Shown piece after piece: positions 1-11,800 of a stretch of 64,000 nt of DNA. This stretch comes from Zygnema cylindricum (lineage: Eukaryota; Streptophyta; Zygnematophyceae; Zygnematales; Zygnemataceae), in assembly GCA_037447655.1 (NCBI GenBank), contig JBBHKE010002220.1, positions 31,460-95,459 of the forward strand, read 5' to 3'. Under the pieces are notes generated by a model, which was not told the origin of the DNA, did not search any database, and was given only the letters and a program-made list of their open reading frames with translations. Both the position numbers and the translations under genes were made by a program. How positions within the stretch are numbered: position 1 is the stretch's first letter; every line of letters begins with the position of its first letter.

Positions 1-76
1 CCATCTATGTCTCTCTCTCTCTCTCCCCTCTCCCTCCCTCGCTTCCCCCCTTTTGGTTTTATGCGTATCTACCCAG

Positions 77-3000
77 ATGGGTCGCTCTCATGGCCTCTCT
101 ATGGTGAAGCCTATCATTTCGGCAGGCCCTATGATCACTGCCCCAGCGGTTCCAACGGAGGTAACTTCACAAAAACCATAAAGCACGGCAAAAAACCTTT
201 AAATCCGTTTAGAGCAGGATATAAACCCTTCAAAAGGCATGTATTTCATAAGATGAAATCACTATTTATGTGGGTTCTGTGATGACAACTCTGGATGTCG
301 CAACGGAGACAGTCACACAGTATATTTTGGGAAGGTTTTGGTTTTGGTTTGAAGTTCTTAAATAATGTGGGAACACCATGGTTGGAATGTAAAGCAAAAG
401 CGGAAGATGTCTGAGCTTTTGATTGAAGAAGTCCTTTTATTTGAATGTTGTTATGGGATATGGTCAAGTTGCCCTGGACTGCTACCTCTTATCTAAAGTT
501 GTTAGGGTTTTTTTGAATTTAGAGTTTTATATCATAGTTTTTTGCTACTCGTTGGAGATATTTATGCGACAATTGACGATTGTCCTTAAGTTTTGTGGTA
601 GGCACTAGAGTGGCGGGTTTTTGATACAGAAATCTGATTTTATTATAAAAGCAAGGGAGAGGAACGGAGGAAGGGAGGTGGGCTGAAGTAGATCTTATTT
701 CATTTGGTGATTTTGTGAAACAATTGGTGATTTTTGGAAACAATTGGTGATTTTTGTGAAACAATTGGTGATTTTTCCAGGCAGAACAGCTTTTCCAAAA
801 GGACGCTGCCACAATCACTCCCGAGGCGTTAGAGAGTGTGAAGGCGGCGCTTGCTAGTGGAGACGGCGCCGCCAAAGCGGAGCAGAAGAGACGAGCCGTG
901 CCGAGAATGGCGGCTGGAACCACATGGGAGGATCCCACACTGGCTGATTTTCCTGAAAGTAAGGACAGTGGTCCTAAACCATTGTATGCCTTTCCTGGTC
1001 AATTACACATATAGGATGATTGTACTTATGATGTTACCTTATGGTGTTACTGGCATTACTGGCCAGAAATCCTAAGGACACTACGCATTGTATACATTTT
1101 ATGCCCATTTACACTTTAGTGTAATGGTGGTATTTATTGAATGGACCTTCAGAAAACTCTGAATTTTTTTGCAGATTGTCTGCGATTATAAAGTGGAAAA
1201 AGTTTACGACATGTATGATTTGGGATTTCAAGGCTTCTTGAACTGGTTTCACATGTCAACTATTTTTTTATTTAATCCTTTTCACGGTCTCAATCTTGTC
1301 TTTTCCCTTTTTTATTGTTCTATTTGATGAGGTTTATGAGTAGAATTGTTCAGTTGCTTGGTTAGTTTTCGAAGCAGTTGTCATATATTTTCATTTCTGT
1401 TTTAGGCTAATAATTTTCTACTGTTTTTTTCCTCTTTTGTGCTTGGTGCGCGTAATTTTTTTTTATGTATTTTAGATCATTGTCATCAATTTCCTCGGTT
1501 TTAGGGTAGAGGTAGAACCTCATTCGAACATTATTTCTCCCCTTTTTACTAACATTTGTAAAACTTTTTTTCCATGTTTATTTCTGTTTTCGCCGTCTTC
1601 GGTGAATCTCTTCAAATGTTTTTTTTTTAATACGTTTTGTGGTTTGAAACAGATGATCAAAGGTTATTTTGTGGAGATTTGGGCAATGAAGTAAATGACG
1701 AGGTTCTTACAAAAGCATTTGCACGTTTTCCAAGTTTTAATATGGCAAGGGTAGGAAAATTTCCCCTTCTCTCTTACTTTTGTTGCTCCCTCCCTCCCTC
1801 TCTCTTGCTTGGACATGGGGACCTTAGTGCAGGCACACTCATTATTGCATCTCTCTCCCTCTTGTTCACTCCTCCTCTCTCTTCTTCTCGCGTAACCTGT
1901 GATCCCACGGCAATTGGTGGTAATTTGCAGTTGCTGCTGGATTACATACTGTATCTTTTCAACTCGAAGTCGGTTCAGTAATAATATTTTCGTTTTGAAT
2001 AGTGAACATTTGGTGACGAGCTTTTGGAAGATTTGAACTTCGCGTAATATTTTTCAAGTACAGGTGGCGGAGAGCATTTTGTGTGTACTTTTCGATTTTT
2101 TAACATTCGTCACAAAACCGACATCAAAAAAGTTTATTATACCCTGCTTACTCAAACTTCATAAGGATGGCTGTTACGGTATCCCCAAAAAGGAGTTAAT
2201 TCTTGCTGTCATCCAATGGATATACATACTTCAGAGTTTATTTTGTGTTATAATCAAAGGCATAGACAGCTCTCATAGAATTACGACTGTTTCTTTTTCT
2301 TGCCGTCTATTAAACTGTCTCCAGTTTTGTAGACCGACGTGGTTGTAATTCGATACTGCTCTTCTAAACCGCTGTTGTTTCCATGAAATCGACGGTTTTC
2401 CAAATGAATGTTGTTTCTATAAAGAATGGGTTTTTTTTCTAATGGATTTGTCGGCAGTTGTGGTTTTGTGAATAAGTGGTGTTTCGACAGAGAAGTATTA
2501 GTTGTCTGGTTCTCTTTTTGACTCATGGGAGTAACGTCTTTTTTTTGCAGGTGGTGAGAGATAAGAGAACAGGAAAGACAAAAGGATATGGATTTGTGAG
2601 TTTCGGAGATCCAATGGACTTAGCAGCAGCTCTCAAAGAGATGAATGGTCAGTTTAAATGCAACATCTGATTTTCTTTTTCTCGTGCATTTTAAAGCTTC
2701 AAGTTATGGCATAAAATGGGGTGTAGCATTTTGCAAAGAATGATCAAAACCAAAATTCCTCTGTTAGTGGTGCTTAGTGGCCCGTATCGCAACCTGAGAC
2801 ATTCTTATGTTTGAAATGTGCAAAATTGTGCAATTAAAGTGCATAAATGGGATTCTTGTGCAAGATTTTGCGATAGTTAATAGAACATAGTATTAAAGTT
2901 AAGTTAAATAATTTGATGTTTGTTTGGAGGAAAAGGTTCTGGGCGTTGCATTTCCCACAGGAAAATTTTAAATGTGAATTGAATAAGCTTCTTAGAGATC

Positions 3001-3323
3001 TTTTCTTCCTTATAAACATTCCCCTGTTCCGATACCCCGGTTTCCCTATATCCCACTTTCCTGGTTCTCCTGGGATCCTAATTGTCACACCCTTGTTGAC
3101 TATTAGGGAACAGGGATATAGCAAACCTCCATATGAGGAGGGACCAGGGAAGTACGCAAACAAAAACGTAAATCTTAATTGAAAGACAAACGTTATGTGA
3201 CAAAAAAATGTGTCTGTTGAGGGTACTACAGGAAAGTATGTTGGGAATCGACCAATCAAATTGCGGAAAAGTACGTGGAAGGAGAGAGTCGATACAGAAG
3301 CTGACAAACGAAGACGGGTATGA
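77..3323 (+). CDS. RBM42: RBM42-like RNA-binding protein (3' part, 5' end outside window)
   Basis: This is a spliced gene with visible coding exons 77-160, 781-958, 1653-1750, 2551-2647 and 3232-3317, all joined in phase by AG/GT borders. It encodes an RNA-binding protein with one RRM. Members of the family act in pre-mRNA processing and mRNP or translation control. The joined protein carries the family's linker (residues TTWEDPTLADFPEND), then RNP2-like RLFCGDLG (about residues 91-98 of the visible part), the signature GNEVNDEVLTKAF, and RNP1 KGYGFVSF (131-138). It ends with NRPIKLRKSTWKER, the conserved post-RRM segment. The first visible exon follows a pyrimidine tract and an acceptor, so the N-terminus lies upstream of the window. 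The C-terminus is unclear. The last exon runs into a stop (CGG GTA TGA, 3315-3323), but GTATGA there also reads as a splice donor, and plant and animal RBM42 normally have another 15-20 basic residues. The family call is firm and the end point is not. CEP164 lies downstream on the opposite strand. Confidence 0.88.
703..780 (+). repeat. Four-copy 20/21-bp tandem repeat ending at an RBM42 splice acceptor
   Basis: Four successive units of TTGGTGATTTT(T)(G)GAAACAA occupy the end of the RBM42 intron: 703-723, 724-743, 744-764 and a last partial unit 765-780. The partial unit ends in TTTTTCCAG, the acceptor of the exon at 781. The T-runs of the units supply the polypyrimidine tract. Confidence 0.85.
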
Positions 3324-3862
3324 CTTTAAAGATTTACCTTTTCTTGTGTTTACCTTATTTCGAGTTGTTTGTGTTCATTTTAAACTGGAAACCTGTCTTT
3401 CGATTAACCAGGTTTAAAATGGAGGCGATAATAGGCCTAGATGGTTATGTTTCATTTTCTTTTTTAGTTAGTGAAAATGTGGGAAATCCATAATTACTGT
3501 GGATTTGGTGAACTCGTTTTCATATTCATTGAAATGTTTGTAGATCACGAACATTTCGTAAAGACCACATTATGCAATTGTCCCACAAAAATGCGGTAAT
3601 AACTTTTGTAGATGTCGGTTGTCCTAATATATATACGAGGCACGCTATTTTATGTGTGTACTTGCAAAAGGCTTGCCATGTAGTATAATAGCAAAATTGT
3701 CGCACTTTATAACGAGTATATTCAGGAAGGGGAGGAGGCGAGAGGAGGAGAGAGGGGGAGGAGTGAGGAGAAGGAGAGGGAGATTCAGCGTTCTGATTGG
3801 TCGAGTTTGTTTTGATCATCGGGATCCGGGATCAAGCGAGATATCGATAGAATCGAAAAATC

Positions 3863-3893
<31 letters not shown>

Positions 3894-6730
3894 GTTCGGG
3901 GAGGAGAAAGGAAGAAGGAAAGGAAGAGACTAAGGGAAGACATCTCCTTAAGTCGTTTTATGTTTGGGTGATTTTCAGGATTGGTGCAATTGGAGCCATT
4001 TCGTCTCGTAGTCTGTCCTCTTTTGTTTTTAATTCTTTTCATTTTCTCCTTTTTTCCTAAATTCATTTTTTTCTCGTCATTTTTGAATTCGGGGGAGTTT
4101 TAGGATTTTGCTAGTCCTTTCAATTACTGTAGTCTTTAATATAGTTCAACTAGGGAATATTTTTTTCTTGTCTCCCTCTTTTCTCCCCCTCCTTTCTCCT
4201 CCCTCTTTTCTCGTACCTCCTCGCTCCTCCCTCCTCCCTCTTTGCCCAAAATGCCCAAATAATTATCTATCTGCCTCCGTTAACACCGACAGTTTCCATG
4301 GTAAGCTAATGAAATCGTTTGTCCTTTTTCCGTCTCTTCTCTTTTTTTCTAACTTTGTCGTTGAAGCCTTTGTAGACGTGTTTCTAAATGTTTCTCGGTC
4401 TATTTTTGGATGGATGTCTTCCTCGTGTTTTGTTTTTTTTTTTTTTGGTACATCCACAAAGTTATCGTAAAAATAAAAATATAACAAGGTACAGTTATTA
4501 TACGCCACATGTTATTATTATGAAGTCTGGTCTTCCAGGTTTTTTTTTTTTTTTGTATTGTAATATTGTTTTTTTTTTATGGCCGCATGAATTCTTGTCA
4601 TCTTGGGTTCGTTTTCAAACGCTTTTTAGGAAAATGATTTGTTTTCGCCGTCCTATATGTTAATAGAAACGTGGATGGTGTGTTATCAACAATACCGTTT
4701 TTCTTATTTCAAAATCATTCGCATAATAAGTCAAGTGAGTCAAACAGCCAGGAAAAGGTAAAAAAATTTAATATAATGAAGACGCTTTTTCAAAATTCAA
4801 TCCATGTTGATTTCTGTTTAATCTTTTTGTGTTCACTAAAGACAAGGTAGCTTTACTGGTCGGCAGAAAAGATAAGGGGCTTTCTAAAATCTTGATCGTT
4901 CGTAGATCTCTTGAAACTCTTTCCACCATTCGAAACATGTTTTTTCTCTCTGCCGTATCAACAATTAAGTCCAAAATTTTGTCTGTTGAGAAGCCACACA
5001 AAGTAAATGTTTAAGTATGAAAAGGGATTTTTTTCAGAAAAGTCGAAAGTCAGGCTACTCGTTTTTTTGTGGGAAAGGTAGACTTTTTTATGCATTGGAG
5101 GTAGTTATTGACATGGATATTAGATTTTTTTTAGCGTTTATTCTTCCGCTCCTCTTAAGTTTTCTTCTTTTGATGACACATCTCTTTATCGCTTGTAGTC
5201 TAACATATTTTGTTGTACTCATGAGTGTAATTAAATTGAAGTAACTTTCTCTAAGGGCAAATGTGTTGTTGTTAATAGTCGTATGTAGTACAAGTTCAAA
5301 CAGTAGAAAATTATTGGTCGAAATGTTTGTTTGAGAGGAGAAATGCCCAGGGTCCTCCAGTATAATGGCCAATTTCTTAAGGCCACGGATCGAAATATAT
5401 AAATATTGTAAGCTAGTATAGTATTAGAGCAGGGAAAATGGAAAGTACGGCTACATGGCTGTTTGAACTAAAGGAAAGGAAAGATACAATGGCATCAAAG
5501 GAAAGTGATGATGTTAGGATAATTTTGAACTGTTTGAGCTTGCATCAAGGGTTCTTAACCTTTAAGGGTTATAAAAAAATTTAAAGAAATCTTAACAAGA
5601 GTATGAACATTAAACTCCTGCCAACTTCATTAATAAGCCTGACAAACATTAAACTTATATGTGACAGATTATGCTGGAATGGGACACTACAGCCGTGAAG
5701 TAGATACATTGGTGTGAACAAGTGCTCAATTTTGATTCCCTCTGGTAATAATCGTACAAAATATTAGTTTTGTAAGAAAATAATTCGAACTAAAACGCAC
5801 TGTGCTACAAGAGTTTTTGAACTATGTTTAAGAAACGTGTTTGTTTGGTTATTTTTTCGTACTTTCAATTGAAGTCCTTGTGTGACAACAGAATTCTAGA
5901 GCAATGGGTATTATACAGTTTTGGCTCTGCCAGCCATTTTTTTTTATTTTTTATTTTTGTTCCCATTTACTCAGATGTACCATCGTTCTTTGGCAATAAT
6001 GTTTTGTTTTATATTCAAGGTGCTGTATTGTCCGACAATAGTTATCGCTCTCAGCAATTTCTGGATAAAAGTTGCACGTTCTTTTGTATCTTAATGTTGG
6101 GCACAACTGCAAAATATTGTATTATTTTTAAGGTTTGGCTGAGCTAAATCTTTTAACGGAATTTTGTTGGACGTCCACTTGGATGGAAATTCATCCAATG
6201 GTAATCGTACAATACTGGAAAAACTACTGTATCGTTGTTTCGTGTAGAGTTGTATGGAAGTCGACTGTACCTTTTCCCTTTCACTTTCTTGTGCCTCCGC
6301 TCCTTTCTTCTCTCTATCTGCTCATTTCTGGTTTCTTTGTTTTCCTTTGATTTCAGTGTTCCCCTTATGTTCGATGTTGCAAAAAATATTTTTCGACGTA
6401 TGCGATAAAAACAAACAGAAACGAAAGGGGCTTTGAAAATTTTACATGTCCCCGCAAAATAAAAGATTCATATCATGACAAGCGACGATTCTTATTTCTC
6501 TTCTCGTTTTTGGCATTGTCGGCACATAGCGTGTAATAAACAGTCCAATTCCTCAACACGCAATGAAACATGTGCATGTTTGTATCTATTTATTTTCTCT
6601 TTTGCAATTTTCTTTTTTTTTTCTTTACGTAAGCAAAAGTGGATTTTAGCCTCACCAGATATTTTCTGTACCCAATATCCTCCTAACTACTGCCCGGACT
6701 ACGGTTTGGCGTAGTGACATATATTTTGAT

Positions 6731-6882
6731 GTGCACTGTAAAGCCGCACACTCTTCTTATGCATATCTTGTTGTTCAACAATACACTGTATACCGTAGTC
6801 GTGCATGTGCACTGTAAAGCCACACACTCTTCTTATGCATATCTTGTTGTTCAACAATACACTGTATACCGTAGTCGTGCAC
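6731..6882. repeat. 76-bp tandem duplication, two copies
   Basis: A 76-bp unit beginning GTGCACTGTAAAGCC occurs at 6731-6806 and again at 6807-6882, with about one or two differences. The near identity suggests a recent duplication. The period is not a multiple of three and the reading frames through it are not convincing, so it is treated as non-coding. Confidence 0.9.
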
Positions 6883-7146
6883 ACCACACTTTTAAATCTT
6901 GATTTTTTTAGTACAGTAAAATTTACCATATCTAACCTAAAATTTCTTCAAGTTAATTGCACAAAGGAAGACTTTACTAAGGAAGCACAATCGTAGACCA
7001 TCGGAGAACATGGGAACAAAAGGACCAAAAATATCCGAAGCTACAGGATACTTCCTAAGATTCTTGAAAAGTGAATAGCAAAGACGAAATCGAGAAATTG
7101 GAAAACCGAACTTAGAGAAGCTAACTAAACAAAAAATAATGTGTTA

Positions 7147-7290
7147 GGAGGGAGAGAATGAAGGAAAAGGGGAAGGAGGAAATAACAGGAGAGAGGAGGA
7201 AAAGAAAAGGGAATGAGCAAGAGGGGGGGAGAGAGAAAGAGAGAAAGAGGAAAAGAGAGGGAGGAAAAGAAAAAAAGAAAAAGGCCCTGT
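7147..7290. repeat. Purine (GA) tract
   Basis: The plus strand is almost entirely A and G over about 140 bases. The lysine/glutamate-rich reading frame through it is a composition artefact and not a gene. Such tracts can form triplex or slipped structures, but nothing here shows a role. Confidence 0.7.
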
Positions 7291-8850
7291 CAACCAAAGT
7301 CATTGAAAGAAACAGCAAGCTCAAAAGCAACAACAAAATAAAAACCAAAAACAAATCATCAAGACAAAAATCAAAATATTACCAAACCAACCGCTCGATC
7401 TACCTGAAATCTCTGAAAAAAATGCCTCCTGAATCTCCCCTAGGGCTTCTGTTCTTTGCCGCCCAGTTCCCTCTCTTTGTTTCCTTGTTCCAATTACAAT
7501 TAAATTCTATTTTTTTTCTTCACCGTTGCACTCAAAAGGTTTCCATTGTGCTTTGAACAACAATTATCAGAGTTCCACCCTGCCAAAGTGTGTATTTTAC
7601 TGTACTGAACAACATAGATTCGATCACCGTTTCTGTTTCACCTGATAACCGAATTGATCGACATCTTACTGATCAAACCGAAGCTCAAACAACTTCATTC
7701 AATGACCATGAGTATTAGGAAACACATGAATAAGAAATGTTTGTCATCCCCTTCACGCGGTATCCACAGACGCCATAAAATGGCAAAAAACTACCAGAAC
7801 TCCCCACTTCCAAATTGAGATCTCCAGGTGCAAAGAAGAACACCTCAAGCAAAACCAGGCAGAGCTCCTCGGTATCAATGGGAATTATAGCGTTTAAAAA
7901 CGAAGAAAAACCAGCATCTCTGTCGATCCCGAATATTCTCTGAGAGAGCTCCTACAATATTGGGAAACAAAATCTAGCTCGCCACCATTCTATCTTTTAA
8001 CCATCTACTACTCTCAAACCAGCACAACCTCCTTTAATGTGTCTACAATAATGCACATTTTCACGTTGACACAAAGCTCTACTGTGTGAGAATCCACACA
8101 CACGTGAAGAAGAGGTTTTCTACATACCAAACCCTTAACCCATCTGAATGACAAAATTGTACTTAGAATCAGACGAGATTTGTAAATGCACATTTGCTTG
8201 ACCTTGCTAAACCAAGATCGTTTGCTTGACTCAAGAGAAACACGAGTACAACAGGTACATGAGGATTTCCACCTACAACTTGTCCAGTACAAAAACCTTA
8301 TACATTTTCACTATGTTTACCTACATATTAACCTGCCTGTTGCTTTGATTGCAAGATATTTTACGTTTCACGCACCGGAGATAGGAATCTCCCTCCATCC
8401 GTTAGAGCACGACTGAAGCTATTTTCACAAGGGTAAAATCCATGTGATACTTGTTAACGGTTAACGGACCAAAATCAACCACCCACAACCTACCTACATT
8501 GCTAAAAGACCTGATGTACCTCGATGCTACAACAATGGATGTGGACGAAGCATCTACTAGAAGACAAGAGGACAACACTGACTAAACAGCTCTAAACACC
8601 ATCATTGTCTTCGAATTAGAGTCCTTGTTGACTGATAACAGGTCATAAATAAAGCCAAGCAGGCCATGCCACAGTATGCAGCAATATACAATGGCTCGGC
8701 ATCTTCAGAACAAGAAAATCCTACACAAGATATTGAAATAACATAGGACTGGAAAAGCCGAAAAAGGAATCAAAAGGTGAATGACAGATTATGAGACATA
8801 GATAGCTGACAGTAAAAAGGATAAATAGTCGAGGTTGAATCGTGTTAGTG

Positions 8851-11800
8851 TCACTTGGGGCGAATATTAATGACAAGCTCCCGTTCGTCATCAATGTCAA
8901 CACGAAGCTTAGGCACTCCATTTTGCGCGTGTCTCATACCACGGTGTTCGTCGAGGGGAAGTCTGGACAATTCACACTTAACAACCATCAGTACCTTCGT
9001 TTGAACTTCCAGTAGCGTTTGCATCAACTTCTAAGAAAAAAAAGATTAACGCCCTTCGTGACAACCAGGCAATCGACAAGCTGGTCCCAGTGAAAAAAAT
9101 TGGATATACTAATTGTTTTTTGCTAGTTATATTTGCGGTTCAGAATCATCCATGCCATCTGGGCCGGAAATGCAATTATTTAATCGAAAACAGCGCTTAT
9201 ACTGATTATTTCTTAATGATAGGACCGATTCAGTGTAGCGCAAATTCCTTCCTCTGAAGATGTACATTAAATTTCCAGCAAATGACTGTCGGAACTAGAG
9301 TAAGACGAAGGATTTGCCCACATGATTATTCAATGGACTGATTTAGGTGCTGATGCTCTCACATATCTGGGCCACAGTGGTTACTGAAAAAGACGACAAA
9401 AAGTCTCCAGGCAGACGTTCAGCATAAACGAATTGTCATGAACCCTACTATTCTTTTCCGTGGTAATAGTCCGTTCAGGTATTAGTCTGTTCTACAGTAA
9501 ACAGTGTCTCTAGTAACCATAGTTCAATGTGCAAAAATAATTGGAAATGCTATATGTTGTTAGCCCGTACAACGATTTATACCGGTAAACCCGTATACTA
9601 CGCAAACACTGCTGGACAACCACATAGTGTTTCCGATTGTTTCCGCACATTTTAACGTTGGCAGTAACAGAAGGAAGTAGTTGCTGTCCCAACGTCAACT
9701 ATTAGTCAGAGAAAGAGGTTTAGCACTTCATTTTTCAGCTCCATTTAAAGTAAATGGTATTTACTAATTTAGCCAAACCATATTTTGTGTTAAGCAAAGT
9801 CATAAAACAACTCTCACCTGAGAGGGCTGGATTTAGTAGGGGAGCCTCTATACAAGGCGGGAAGGCCTGAAGCAATCATATCTTCCTGGAAACTTCTGAG
9901 CCAACAGGAGTGCTGTTTTACCAAATCTCGAGCAAGTTGCTTCTCATCTGTCTCACGGAGGTAGCCTAGCAAGTCTCTTTGATGTAGGGCCGTTCCACTT
10001 GCACTTCTGAAATAAAAAACCAGAGTCATGGTCAGAGAGCAGGAGCAATTAGTGTAACAGTATCTCTAATGAGGCCATCAGCATTTAATTTCTGTTAAAT
10101 GCTCAGGATTTCATCTTAAAGCGTCTAGTGTTGCATTAATAGCAATAATCACACGAGAAATTCTACCACACTACTTGAAGTAATTGATAAAACAGACGAA
10201 TTTCCCATATGAAAACTGCACAATATTTGCGTCAAGAAGGAATTTCGTGAGTGACATCCCCCTATCAAGATTGGCTTGCCAGGATTGGAGCTTGGCCTTT
10301 ACGTCAAATAAAAGAGCTGAGGAAGGAGAATGTCGGGTCAAACATACAGTATGGACAAACAAAAAGAGGACAATGTCTACATCGACTCACATGTTGTTAA
10401 GAGAACCTGTGAAAGCTTCCAGGTCTGAAGAACCTCTGTTTATACGATCCTTCAAGCTCCCGGCCCGGTCTCTAAGGGATTCACTGTCAGAATGTCGCCC
10501 TCTATCCAGAATATCCCTATCCCTTGAACGTTCCCGACTTTCTCCTTTATGTCCATTTCTACGAGAGCCGACGACTCTTTCAGGGCCATCACTTCCCATT
10601 CCTCCCCTGTACACTTCTTCAAGCCATGTGTCCCTTCCTACGCTACGAGCCCGTCCTCTGTTTTCCCCATGATCGTGAGAGTCTCCTACTCCCCTCCTCT
10701 CACTATGGGAAATCCCAAAATCGGTTGAAGTGGGACTGCCAGGCTGCGAAGCCCAAGCAGAGGACCTCCCTCCTGATCCCAACCAGTCCCAGTAACGTGG
10801 AGAAGGAAATTGGAGAGAATCTGCACTCTGGAAAAGGCGAGCTTGTTCAGAATCCAACCCTGAAAGACCACGAGAATGACGCGGGTCCATTTTTCTGTAC
10901 ATTTGATTTAACTCACTGTCAATTTTCCCTGAAGACCGCAAGGATTCCATGTCCATGCGCCGCCTGTTAAGTGCCAGGTCCGAATCAACCCGTTCAACAA
11001 GGGATCCATTGAGGAGAGTTTCCAAATTGCTAGAGATAGGATTTGAGGGTAAGGCAAATCGAAGAGCTCGAACATGTCGGACGTCCTCCTGTAATTGCTG
11101 GGCATGTTGTTCCAAAGTTCCTTTAACTTCTATCATAAAGTTACCTTTCCTCCTCCTCTCGTCTTCATCTGATAGCTGTCCAAAGCAAAAGAAGAAGACA
11201 TGCCTAGAATTTCATGGGTTATTCTGAAGTAGTGACATCACCAGAGGAGTCTTCACGGTGACACACATGGCTGTCAGAAATCGCATTCATGCCATCTTAT
11301 CGCTTCCCCCACAAAAATCAAATTGTACACATACAACGGACACATATGAGCGGCGGTGCCCATCTGCTTCAGCACGTTTCAGCTACAAGATTTTAGGTGC
11401 AGGAATCAAAAAGTTCGATTGAATAAGTATATAAGGTATTTCTTAGATATCTGCAGTATTTGCGATATTGCATAAACAAGCTTACCAGCTCCAGAGCCTG
11501 CATGCGTCTCCTCCAATCAATACGTGCCAACTCAATTACAGTCTGACGATCTCGTAAGAATTGCTCTTGTTCTGATACAAACCGTTTCACCCGGTCTGAA
11601 AGGGACAAACTGTAAATGAAAGGTACAAAGTAAATAATGAGATACGAAACCTTTTATTTTTGTAGAAAGACATAGACCTACTGCAGAAATCTGAGGACAT
11701 TCAGAAAGATTGAATAAATGAGAAGATATTACCAAGGTATTTATACGCTTAAGGCATGTGCTACAAGCTTGAAACCAGCAGAAACAGAACCTGCTTACTA

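Larger units (their letters stand above)
3324..8850. other. Gene-free stretch between convergent RBM42 and CEP164
   Basis: No exon with convincing coding character was found on either strand. The stretch holds a purine tract (about 3722-3785), a run of T (about 3867-3892), a CT-rich tract (about 4170-4245), T-rich DNA with AATAAA motifs (for example 4473-4478 and 6458-6463) that could serve RBM42 polyadenylation, a 76-bp tandem duplication (6731-6882) and a second purine tract (about 7147-7290). Any missing terminal exon of RBM42 should lie here. The ends of both transcripts also belong here but cannot be placed. Confidence 0.6.

Noticed and set aside
3020-3116. Intronic inverted repeat CCCTGTTCC/GGAACAGGG in RBM42
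   Set aside because: Only nine bases per arm; no evidence of a structured RNA or element.
6357-6436. Basic tail DKNKQKRKGL-stop as the missing last RBM42 exon
   Set aside because: The acceptor at 6356 puts it in the wrong phase, and the in-phase AG at about 6417 has no pyrimidine tract.
7158-7556. 132-codon K/E-rich frame
   Set aside because: It derives from a purine tract; no family and no coding continuity.
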